Of a stretch of DNA of 64,000 nucleotides, positions 26,999 to 34,807 are shown in pieces. The position numbers were made by a program, and so were the translations under genes. The stretch lies in contig CAZBHH010000012.1 in assembly GCA_964492065.1 (NCBI GenBank), forward strand, positions 1-64,000. The letters are read 5' to 3'. The first letter of the stretch is position 1; every line of letters begins with the position of its first letter. The stretch is from JADKAC01 sp964492065. Lineage in GTDB: Bacteria; Bacteroidota; Bacteroidia; Chitinophagales; BACL12. The notes beneath the pieces were generated by a model. The model saw only the letters and a program-made list of their open reading frames with translations, was not told the origin of the DNA and made no database searches.

Positions 26999-27208
26999 TA
27001 TTTTTAAATACCGCATAGCCACATGTACCCGATACCGAAAGCATGGAATGCCATTTGGATATTTAATATACGCAGTAAACTCAGCGATATTAATTTTTGC
27101 TGTTTAACGCAGTGCTCAAAATTGCAGTACAGTACATATCTGCAGGTCTAAATAGCAAGAGGCCACCGCTTTCGCAATGGCCCCTTCCCTCGGTGAATTA
27201 ATTTTTGG

Positions 27209-27847
27209 TTACTTGCCAGCTTTCACGTCGCCGGCAGCTTTTGCCTTATTAAATATCGAAACGGGATCGTAGTTGGCTACCGCATCTCCCTTGCGAATTA
27301 TTTCTATATGCTCTATGGTATCACCCTGCTGAATTGCATCCACCACATCCTGGCCTTTTACGACATGGCCAAATACGGCGTGCTTTCCATCCAGCCACGG
27401 CGTATCTTTATGAGTGATAAAAAACTGGCTGCCATTGGTAAACGGACCTGCATTTGCCATCGATAAAATACCCGCTTTATCGTGTCTTAAATCGGTGTGA
27501 AATTCATCCTTAAATTTATAACCCGGGCCACCGCTGCCATTGCCGGAGGGATCGCCGCCCTGAATCATAAAGTTTGCAATCACCCGGTGAAATTTCAAAC
27601 CATCGTAAAACGGTGTTCCCAAGGGTTTAGCGGTGTTCTCAATACTGCCTTCTGCCAGGCCTGCGAAATTGGCCACGGTGAGTGGCGCTTTCTGAAATTC
27701 GAGAAACAGGAGAATATCGCCTTTGCTGGTTTGCATATTGGCATATAATCCATCGGGTAAATCCTTGGTAACGTCTTGTGCTTGTTGTGCTGTCATAATT
27801 CCTGATATTGAAATGAGCAATGTTAAACTAAAAATTCTGTAATTCAT
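27209..27847 (-). CDS. Exported cyclophilin-type peptidyl-prolyl isomerase
   Basis: A 212-residue protein folding catalyst with signal peptide MNYRIFSLTLLISISGIMTAQ. The cyclophilin core includes YDGLKFHRVIANFMIQGGDP, GPGYKFKDEF, LSMANAGPFTNGSQFFIT and WLDGKHAVFGHVV, with the catalytic arginine in FHRV. The signal sequence puts it in the periplasm. It is a single gene with no obvious partner; DHH and cyclophilin genes are on the same strand, 34 bases apart. Confidence 0.93.
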   Translation of the reverse strand: MNYRIFSLTLLISISGIMTAQQAQDVTKDLPDGLYANMQTSKGDILLFLEFQKAPLTVANFAGLAEGSIENTAKPLGTPFYDGLKFHRVIANFMIQGGDPSGNGSGGPGYKFKDEFHTDLRHDKAGILSMANAGPFTNGSQFFITHKDTPWLDGKHAVFGHVVKGQDVVDAIQQGDTIEHIEIIRKGDAVANYDPVSIFNKAKAAGDVKAGK

Positions 27848-27881
27848 TTTTTCTTGTTTTTATATTGTTATCAATGTATTC

Positions 27882-28892
27882 TCAATCTGGATAATTTTGA
27901 ATGAATCCGGGCAGGATTTCTTTCAGGTAGCCAACCGTGTCTTCCAGGCTTTTTGTATAATATCCGCCGGATGCATTTTTATGTCCGCCGCCGCTGAAAT
28001 ACGCATTGGCAAATGCATTCACATCCACATTGCCCTTGCTGCGAAACGATATTTTTATTTTGTCTTTATCCTCGGTAAGTAAAATGGACAATTGAATCAG
28101 TTTCAGGGTAAGGGGCATATTGACAATCCCCTCTTTATCGCCGGTACCCAGTTTAAAATCTTCCGCCTCCTGCATAGTAATACTCATTATAGCAGTGCGT
28201 TCATTTTCCAGCACTTCCAGCTTTTGGGAAAGCAAATAACCGATAAACCGCAGCCGGTTTTCCTTGTACTGATGGTAGAGATTATTATGTACGGTTTCAA
28301 TTTGCACTCCCTTTCTCATCAAATTTGCTGCCAGAATATGTACCCCGGGTGTCGTGCTGGAATATTGAAATATGCCGGTATCCATGGCGATACCGGCATA
28401 GATCATAGATCCCATTTCCGCATCGATGAGCGCCTCATGGCCGGCGCCTTCGATAAATTTATATATCAGTTCGCAGGTAGAACTCGCCGCCGGATCCCAC
28501 AACTCGTAATTTGCAAAGTGATCGGCATCCCGGTGATGATCTATCATTACCAGCAATGCCTGCCGCATTTTTGCCACCTCTTCCCCTAATTTGTCGATGC
28601 GGCTCAGCGCATTAAAGTCGCAACAGAAAATAATATCGCTCTGGGATAAAATAGCAAAACAGGTCTTCGCTTTTTTCTGGTACACCCAGGTTTTATCTGC
28701 AGCGGTCATCCAGTCGAGAAAATGGGGAAAATCATCCGGTACAATCACATCGGCAATATGCCCTGTTCGCTCGAGGTATAATTTGAGGCTGAGGCATGCG
28801 CCCATCGCATCGGCATCGGGATGGGGATGTGCTAACAATACGATGCGTTTTGGCGTTTTCAATAACGCATATAGTGGTTGCAGGTGTTCCAT
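27882..28892 (-). CDS. DHH/DHHA1 phosphoesterase (NrnA-like)
   Basis: A 336-residue cytoplasmic phosphoesterase of the bifunctional oligoribonuclease/pAp-phosphatase type. Metal ligands are in LLAHPHPDADAMGACL and MIDHHRDADHF, and the C-terminal DHHA1 domain has GGGHKNASGG. It would degrade nano-RNA to mononucleotides and may hydrolyse pAp. Length and motif order are complete. ATG 28892 is the only good start. It is divergent from ndk. Confidence 0.9.
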   Translation of the reverse strand: MEHLQPLYALLKTPKRIVLLAHPHPDADAMGACLSLKLYLERTGHIADVIVPDDFPHFLDWMTAADKTWVYQKKAKTCFAILSQSDIIFCCDFNALSRIDKLGEEVAKMRQALLVMIDHHRDADHFANYELWDPAASSTCELIYKFIEGAGHEALIDAEMGSMIYAGIAMDTGIFQYSSTTPGVHILAANLMRKGVQIETVHNNLYHQYKENRLRFIGYLLSQKLEVLENERTAIMSITMQEAEDFKLGTGDKEGIVNMPLTLKLIQLSILLTEDKDKIKISFRSKGNVDVNAFANAYFSGGGHKNASGGYYTKSLEDTVGYLKEILPGFIQNYPD

Positions 28893-28964
28893 ACAAAGTG
28901 GCTAAAGGTCATTAATTTTTTAATAAAATGAAAAATATCCCGTAAAACAGGAGTTTGGTTTAGC

Positions 28965-28972
28965 TATATTTG
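28965..28972 (+). promoter_or_regulatory. -7 promoter element of ndk
   Basis: TATATTTG is an exact TAnnTTTG match 19 bases before the ATG at 28992, giving a leader of about 13 bases. Confidence 0.65.
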
Positions 28973-28991
28973 CGCCCTAAAAATATTGAAC

Positions 28992-29411
28992 ATGTCCGGA
29001 AACATTACATTGACCATGATTAAACCCGATGCAGTGCGCAGCAATGCGATTGGCGGTATTTTACAAATGATTAATGATGCGGGATTTACAATACGTGCGA
29101 TGAAATTTACCAAGCTGAGCAAAGAAAAAGCAGGAGAATTTTATGCAGTACATAAAGACAGGCCTTTCTACGGCGAATTAGTGGAGTTTATGAGCAGCGG
29201 GCCTATTGTAGCAGCCATTCTGGAAAAGGAGAATGCCGTTGAGGCATTCCGCACGTTGATTGGTGCAACCGATCCGGCTAAAGCAGCCGAGGGTACTATT
29301 CGCAAAAAATATGCGAAGAGCATCGGTGAAAACGCCGTTCATGGAAGCGACAGCGATGAAAACGCCATTATCGAAAGCGATTTTCATTTCAGCAAAGTCG
29401 AAAGGTTTTAA
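28992..29411 (+). CDS. ndk: Nucleoside diphosphate kinase
   Basis: A 139-residue cytoplasmic enzyme that transfers the gamma-phosphate of ATP to nucleoside diphosphates through a phosphohistidine. It opens TLTMIKPDAVRSN; the catalytic His117 is in GENAVHGSDS. ATG 28992 is chosen over the TTG two codons earlier. It is monocistronic and convergent with dprA. Confidence 0.97.
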   Translation: MSGNITLTMIKPDAVRSNAIGGILQMINDAGFTIRAMKFTKLSKEKAGEFYAVHKDRPFYGELVEFMSSGPIVAAILEKENAVEAFRTLIGATDPAKAAEGTIRKKYAKSIGENAVHGSDSDENAIIESDFHFSKVERF

Positions 29412-29459
29412 CTGAATGAACCTGGTGTCCCGGCGAGGTAATGCCGGCAGTCACACCGG

Positions 29460-30560
29460 TTAAACTGCCCGATATCGCTTGCCCGCCAGCGATATGATCA
29501 CATTTTGAAATTCCAGGTTCAGTAACAGACCGGCGAGTTTACCGGGAGTGAACGGCAGTAGCTGACTCAATTCATCTACGTGCATTTCGCCGTTTTGAAT
29601 CAGCACATCAAACACCATTTTCTCTTCGGCATTTAACTCTATAAATAATTCCCGCTGGGATTTGTGTTTCGGTTCCGCCTTTTCCCAGTTCATCACCTCA
29701 AGGACATCTGCTGCACTTTCAATTAAACAGGCCTTGTTTTTTTTAATGAGTAAATTACACCCTTTGGAATTTTTATTGTCAATATTTCCGGGCAGGGCCA
29801 TTACGTCCCGGTTGTAATTATACGCCAATGCCGCAGTAATCATACTTCCGCCCTCCCGGTCGGTCTCCACCACAATCAGCCCGTCAATCATTCCGGCGAC
29901 GATCCGGTTGCGCATCGGGAAATTTTCGCGGTCCGGATTGGTACCTGTAATAAATTCGGTAAGCAGGCCGCCATTAACCAGCATTTTTGCAGCAGTATCC
30001 TTGTGCACTGCGGGATATATCCTGTCGAGCCCATGCGCCAGCACGCCCACTGTGGGCACGTCGTGTTTTAAACAAGCCTTATGCGCTGCTATATCAATGC
30101 CGTATGCCATACCGCTCACTATTAATACACCCGCAGGCCGGAGTGCATCAACCAGCGTATCGCAGAAGTGCTTCCCGTAAACCGTCGCATTGCGTGTACC
30201 GACTATGCCGAGCACTTTAGATGTATTTAATGCCGCATTGCCCAAATAAAATAACACCAACGGCGCATCGGGACAATTGCGCAGGCGTTTGGGGTAATCT
30301 TCCGCATTGAAGTCGAGAATGCGGATATTGTTTTTCTCTGCGTATTGCAACTCTTTCTCTGCCCGGGAAAATTCTTTAAATCTTAAAATGCTGTCCGCCA
30401 TAGTCTCCCCTACTCCGGGTACTGCCAGCAATTTTTTCCTGGTACTTTTAAAAATTTTTTCGGCGCTTCCGCAATAACTGATCAGGCTTTTGGCTGTAAC
30501 GCAACCGACATTGGGGACTAAAGTCAGGGCGACGTGATATAACAGTTCAGACTGCGGCAA
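29460..30560 (-). CDS. dprA: DNA-processing protein A
   Basis: A 366-residue protein that loads RecA on incoming single-stranded DNA during transformation. The N-terminal helix-hairpin-helix region (LLAVPGVGETMADSIL) is followed by the Rossmann-like core: GIVGTRNATVYGK, LIVSGMAYGIDIAAHKACL, FPMRNRIVAGM and VVETDREGGSMITAALA. A C-terminal winged-helix domain (about 300-366) is present. The start codon is TTG 30560 (MPQSELLYHVAL); no ATG fits. It is divergent from the M1 peptidase gene, with the two starts about 50 bases apart. Confidence 0.93.
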   Translation of the reverse strand: MPQSELLYHVALTLVPNVGCVTAKSLISYCGSAEKIFKSTRKKLLAVPGVGETMADSILRFKEFSRAEKELQYAEKNNIRILDFNAEDYPKRLRNCPDAPLVLFYLGNAALNTSKVLGIVGTRNATVYGKHFCDTLVDALRPAGVLIVSGMAYGIDIAAHKACLKHDVPTVGVLAHGLDRIYPAVHKDTAAKMLVNGGLLTEFITGTNPDRENFPMRNRIVAGMIDGLIVVETDREGGSMITAALAYNYNRDVMALPGNIDNKNSKGCNLLIKKNKACLIESAADVLEVMNWEKAEPKHKSQRELFIELNAEEKMVFDVLIQNGEMHVDELSQLLPFTPGKLAGLLLNLEFQNVIISLAGKRYRAV

Positions 30561-30566
30561 GATTTG

Positions 30567-30574
30567 TATTTTTG
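30567..30574 (+). promoter_or_regulatory. -7 promoter element of the M1 peptidase gene
   Basis: TATTTTTG is an exact TAnnTTTG match 37 bases before the ATG at 30612. It lies between the divergent dprA and peptidase genes. Confidence 0.6.
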
Positions 30575-30611
30575 GGCGGTTTAAAAATAATTGAAAAACA
30601 ATTTATCAGAA

Positions 30612-33600
30612 ATGAAGCATTGGATATTTTATTTTGTTGCCGTTCTCGGAATTACACAGGCATTTGCACAGGTAAATCAGATTCCGACAGACGGATGGAC
30701 TGCCCATTACCCGTATCGCGATGCGGGAAATCCCTGGTACTGGAAAAACAAAATGCCCTATCCGGGCTATTGGCAACAAGACGTTCATTATATCATCAAT
30801 GCCAAACTCGACGATTCCACCGATATCATCGAAGGTGAGATAATACTCACCTACTACAACAACAGTCCCGATGCATTGCCTTTCGTGTATTTTCATTTAT
30901 ATCAGGAGGCCTTTCAACCACACTCCTACCTGGATGCATTGACACAGGCAAATAAAATCAAATCCGAATTTTCTCCGTATGAAGCGGCGGGGCTGGGCAC
31001 CGAAGTCGAGGATATGCATATCACGGCAATCAATGGCTTCCCAACGGATAAACAGGTGGTGTTGACACAGGATAACACTATATTGAGAGCCGACCTGGCA
31101 GAAGCCATTCAGCCCAACGGCAGCGTTACCTTTCGCATTCAATTCAAGACCTATTTCGGCGACGGCAGTATCCGCAGGCGCATGAAATTATTCAACAGCT
31201 TCGGATATAAACACTACGATATAGTTCATTGGTATCCGCGAATTGCTGTTTACGACAAAAAATTCGGATGGTCAACCGACCAGCACCTCGGCCGCGAATT
31301 TTACGGCGACTACGGCACCTATGAAGTAAATTTCACACTGCCGGCGCATTACATCATCGACGGGACAGGGTATATCACCAACCAGGAAGAAGTGTTGCCC
31401 GATTACCTGCGCAAAAAATTAGACCTGAATAATTTTGTCGATAAGGCATGGAATTCCAAGCCCTCCGAAATTATTCCGGTAGTACCCGGCAATACAAAGA
31501 CCTGGAAGTTTTATGCGGTGAATGTACACGATTTTGCACTCACTGCCGATCCCACTTACCGCATCGGCGAATCTACCGCAACAGTCAACGGCAGGCTGGT
31601 GCGGTGTATCGCATTGGTGCAGGAGCCGCATGCAGCGGGCTGGGTGAATGCCTCCGACTATGCCGCTGCATTAATTGAATCTTATTCTAAAAATTTCGGC
31701 GAGTATATCTGGCCGAAAATAATCGTCGCCGATGCAAGGGATGGAATGGAATACCCCATGCTCACCTTAGACGGCGGTTTTGACCCGTATTACCGCGATT
31801 TGCTCGCTCATGAAGTAGGCCATCAGTGGTTCTTCGGAATGGTGGGCAGCAATGAGACATACCGGGCGGCCCTCGACGAGGGATTTACGCAGTTTGCCGA
31901 TACCTACGTGTATCGCGAAATTGACGGCGACACGATGCTGCAATACGAAGAGGACAATTTCTACCTGAAAAAATTTACCGAACCGGTTCCCGTCAAATTC
32001 GAAGAACTGGACTTCGGCTATCTGCGGGATGCCTCGCGGTTTAAAGACTCCCCGCTGAATACGCATTCCGATTATTTCAACAGCGGACTGAGACATGGAG
32101 GCGGGTACGGCAATGTGTATTATAAAACGGGTACCATGTTGTACAACCTGCAATACGTATTGGGCGATACCCTGTTTTTAAAGGCCATGCAGCACTATGT
32201 AAAGCAGTGGACGCTGTGCCACCCCTATATGGAAGATTTCAGAAACAGCATTATCGGGTACACGGGTGTTGATTTAAACTGGTTTTTTGATCAATGGCTG
32301 GAGACGACAAAAAATATCGATTATGCAGTAGCCGGCATTAAAAAAATAACACCGGGTGAAGCGGTGAAAAATGCAAGCCTTCCTTTAAACCAATACACAA
32401 TCACTTTTAAGCGTATCGAGCGCATGCAGATGCCACTGGAGTTCGACGTGGTTACCAATACGGATACTGTTTCTTATTATATACCCAATACCTGGTGGGA
32501 AAAGGATTTTCCACAGGGAAAATCCGGTAGCAATATCAATGCGTATAACGCCCGGATAAATCCCTATGCATTTGATGTGGTACAGGTATTGCCCAAATGG
32601 TATGGCTGGGATAAATTGAACCAAACTTACAAGGCTACTGTGGTAGTGCCGGGTAAGTTGGAGGACGTTATCATCGACCCATCCAACCGCCTGTCTGACA
32701 TTAATGCATTAAACGATTCAAAAAAATGTCCCGTGATAATGCGCTTTGATTCCAAAGTGAGCAATTATCCCGACCCCGACCATTACCGCCTCTACTGGAG
32801 GCCAGACTTGTGGTTTAACGAAACCGACGGCATAAAAGCAGGCGTTCATTTTAACGGCAATTATTTCAACTATAAACACATATTCAATTTTACGGCCTGG
32901 TACAATACTGAAGTATTACAGGGCGGTTTTTACAATTTTAAATTAAACGACCACCTGTATCGCCCGCAGAAGTTCGCATTTAATTTCAATTATAAAACAG
33001 CTACCGACCGCATTATTTCACACAGCGACTTCTTATTCTCGGCCAAGTATATGGACGGTATTGCCGGAGGAATCATCGGTATGCAAAAGCGCCTCGGCTG
33101 GTGGAGGCAGGATAGGATTACTATGGAATTAAAAGGGTTCAAAGCACTCGAAACGAGTTATCTCATAGACCCCGCTCATTTTAATACGGCGTATAACGGT
33201 TCCGTCAATATCATTTACGAACACAACTACAAATATTTTAAGGGCAATGGCACAATTACTGCCGCCTTGCGGGCAAATGCTCCCTTTAGCGATGTCGCCT
33301 TCGGACGCATTTATGTGGAAGCCATCAACGATAACCGCCTCGGGAAATTCGACTTAAAAACACGTTTGTTCGTTCAGGCAGGCCATAATCAAAATAACAG
33401 CGCACCAGAATCACAACTCTATATGTCCGGCGCCAATCCCGAAACTTATCTCGATAATAAATTCACCCGGGCTGCGGGCTGGATACCCGGCGAGTGGACG
33501 GATTACGGCAATACCACCGGTCATTTTCATATGGGCGGCGGCCTTAACCTGCGTGGATACAGCGGCTACACCGTTGTGGATGAAGACGGCGACGGCAATC

Positions 33601-33947
33601 TGTATTTTGTCTATGCGGGTAACAGCGGTGCTGCTGTCAATGCCGAGTTGGCCTTTAACCGTTTATTCAATTTCCGTCTGCTGAAGTTTATACAGATGAC
33701 GCCCTATGTGTTCGCCGATGCCGGAACTATGATGTACCAGTTAACAGATAATACCCATGCGCTTTCCGCAGTGCGCATGGATGGCGGAATTGGCGCCACT
33801 TTCAGCATTACCGACTGGGGCGTTTTGCAAACGGTAGAACCGCTGACGTTGCGCATTGACTTCCCTTTGTTGTTGAATCGACCGCCATTCGAAGAAGCGG
33901 ATTATTTCAAACTGCGATGGGTAGTGGGAATTAACAGAGCGTTTTGA
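30612..33947 (+). CDS. M1-family metallopeptidase fused to an Omp85-like C-terminal barrel
   Basis: An 1111-residue exported protein with signal peptide MKHWIFYFVAVLGITQAFAQ. The aminopeptidase half has the zinc site HEVGHQW (residues 400-404 and following) with the third ligand in ALDEGF near 423, and GMEYPML in place of GAMEN. From about residue 700 the sequence changes to long alternating strands. It contains LRGY at residues 980-983, an FADAG block, LRIDFPLLL, and ends with WVVGINRAF. These resemble the surface-antigen (BamA/TamA) barrel, with its L6-loop [VL]RG[YF] and C-terminal aromatic residue. I infer a surface or outer-membrane peptidase. ATG 30612 is chosen over TTG 30591 because it gives a clean signal peptide. 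Confidence 0.8.
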   Translation: MKHWIFYFVAVLGITQAFAQVNQIPTDGWTAHYPYRDAGNPWYWKNKMPYPGYWQQDVHYIINAKLDDSTDIIEGEIILTYYNNSPDALPFVYFHLYQEAFQPHSYLDALTQANKIKSEFSPYEAAGLGTEVEDMHITAINGFPTDKQVVLTQDNTILRADLAEAIQPNGSVTFRIQFKTYFGDGSIRRRMKLFNSFGYKHYDIVHWYPRIAVYDKKFGWSTDQHLGREFYGDYGTYEVNFTLPAHYIIDGTGYITNQEEVLPDYLRKKLDLNNFVDKAWNSKPSEIIPVVPGNTKTWKFYAVNVHDFALTADPTYRIGESTATVNGRLVRCIALVQEPHAAGWVNASDYAAALIESYSKNFGEYIWPKIIVADARDGMEYPMLTLDGGFDPYYRDLLAHEVGHQWFFGMVGSNETYRAALDEGFTQFADTYVYREIDGDTMLQYEEDNFYLKKFTEPVPVKFEELDFGYLRDASRFKDSPLNTHSDYFNSGLRHGGGYGNVYYKTGTMLYNLQYVLGDTLFLKAMQHYVKQWTLCHPYMEDFRNSIIGYTGVDLNWFFDQWLETTKNIDYAVAGIKKITPGEAVKNASLPLNQYTITFKRIERMQMPLEFDVVTNTDTVSYYIPNTWWEKDFPQGKSGSNINAYNARINPYAFDVVQVLPKWYGWDKLNQTYKATVVVPGKLEDVIIDPSNRLSDINALNDSKKCPVIMRFDSKVSNYPDPDHYRLYWRPDLWFNETDGIKAGVHFNGNYFNYKHIFNFTAWYNTEVLQGGFYNFKLNDHLYRPQKFAFNFNYKTATDRIISHSDFLFSAKYMDGIAGGIIGMQKRLGWWRQDRITMELKGFKALETSYLIDPAHFNTAYNGSVNIIYEHNYKYFKGNGTITAALRANAPFSDVAFGRIYVEAINDNRLGKFDLKTRLFVQAGHNQNNSAPESQLYMSGANPETYLDNKFTRAAGWIPGEWTDYGNTTGHFHMGGGLNLRGYSGYTVVDEDGDGNLYFVYAGNSGAAVNAELAFNRLFNFRLLKFIQMTPYVFADAGTMMYQLTDNTHALSAVRMDGGIGATFSITDWGVLQTVEPLTLRIDFPLLLNRPPFEEADYFKLRWVVGINRAF

Positions 33948-34197
33948 CGCATTGGCACATGGAGTAAGTGCAGTGATGTCTTTCTCAGTTGTGCAATAGT
34001 TAATTCACCGCAATTACTGCGACTTCCCCGGGTGTGGCCGGCAAAGTGAATTTACTTCTAAGGTTGACGACAGGAGGCGAATTGCGTATCAGAGCTGCAA
34101 TGCGCCGCTACACGGCAATGCGATGCGGCCTGATTCCCTTAACCGTTTTCGAGTTAAGTATTTCCGGGCTCGCAATAAATCAATAACACAACTGAGG

Positions 34198-34629
34198 TCA
34201 AATCCGCATTTTATTTTGCGATATACCCTCAGCCAAATCGGCAAGAGAAGTCTTTTCGAATTCCAACTGCATGGATTCTTTTACATCCTTCCAAAAATTA
34301 TGTACCGGGCAGGGATCAGAAGCACCGCAGTCCGGCAGGCCGAGCAGGCATTTGTCGAAGAAATTATTGCCCTCCAGCACGTACACAATATCTATCAGGA
34401 AAATCTCATTTGCGGGTTTTGCCAGAGCAATGCCGCCATAAGGACCACGCAGCGAAGTGAGCATGCCCGCCTGGGTAATAGTTTGAAATGTCTTGGTCAG
34501 GAAATGATAGGAAATCCCCAGGTCCTTTGAGATATCCCCTATGTTAAAATACTTGTCCTTTTCTGATTTCGTGGCTATGTAAATCATAGCCCTCAGGCAA
34601 TAAACGGTTGCTTTTGAGAGGGTGCGCAT
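34198..34629 (-). CDS. Rrf2-family Fe-S transcriptional regulator (NsrR/IscR-like)
   Basis: A 143-residue winged-helix repressor. The N-terminus MRTLSKATVYCLRAMIYIA and the recognition region ISKDLGISYHFLTKTFQ with RGPYGGIAL are typical of Rrf2 proteins. Cysteines 94, 101 and 107 (CLLGLPDCGASDPCPVH) should hold an iron-sulfur cluster. It lies directly after the nitric oxide reductase gene on the same strand, beyond a terminator, which points to an NsrR-like nitric oxide sensor. Its own promoter overlaps an eight-base-pair dyad, consistent with autoregulation. NO sensing is inferred from context. Confidence 0.88.
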   Translation of the reverse strand: MRTLSKATVYCLRAMIYIATKSEKDKYFNIGDISKDLGISYHFLTKTFQTITQAGMLTSLRGPYGGIALAKPANEIFLIDIVYVLEGNNFFDKCLLGLPDCGASDPCPVHNFWKDVKESMQLEFEKTSLADLAEGISQNKMRI

Positions 34630-34635
34630 AGTGGT

Positions 34636-34665
34636 TTAGTATAAAATCCGAATCAAATATACTAA
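34636..34665 (-). promoter_or_regulatory. Rrf2 gene promoter with overlapping dyad
   Basis: TTAGTATA (34636-34643) and TATACTAA (34658-34665) form a perfect inverted repeat with a 14-base spacer. The minus strand -7 element TATATTTG (34661-34654) overlaps one arm. The 22-base centre spacing of the arms suits a dimeric repressor. Probable autoregulatory operator. Confidence 0.5.
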
Positions 34666-34726
34666 TCCTGCACATCAAATACTTCGGGTACATTTAAGAG
34701 AAATAAATCTGCAACTATACAAAAAA

Positions 34727-34774
34727 ACAGTATTCCCCTTAGATATGCTGCACATATCATCCGGGGAATACTGT
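34727..34774 (-). terminator. Nested hairpin terminator of the nitric oxide reductase gene
   Basis: ACAGTATTCCCC (34727-34738) and GGGGAATACTGT (34763-34774) pair perfectly over twelve bases. The loop contains a second stem, GATATG/CATATC. On the minus strand a run of seven T follows. It is 33 bases after the reductase stop codon. Confidence 0.85.
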
Positions 34775-34807
34775 ATATACTTCATTTCACCTATGCCACA
34801 TTCAATC

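Noticed and set aside
27150..27190. Inverted repeat GGCCACCGC/GCAATGGCC as terminator of the gene before it
   Set aside because: Two central mismatches and no T tract on either strand.
29412..29459. Hairpin CCGGC/GCCGG between ndk and dprA
   Set aside because: Only five pairs and no T run; not a convincing terminator.
34123..34530. Plus-strand open frame opposite the Rrf2 gene
   Set aside because: It is a shadow of the Rrf2 coding sequence, whose motifs are clear.
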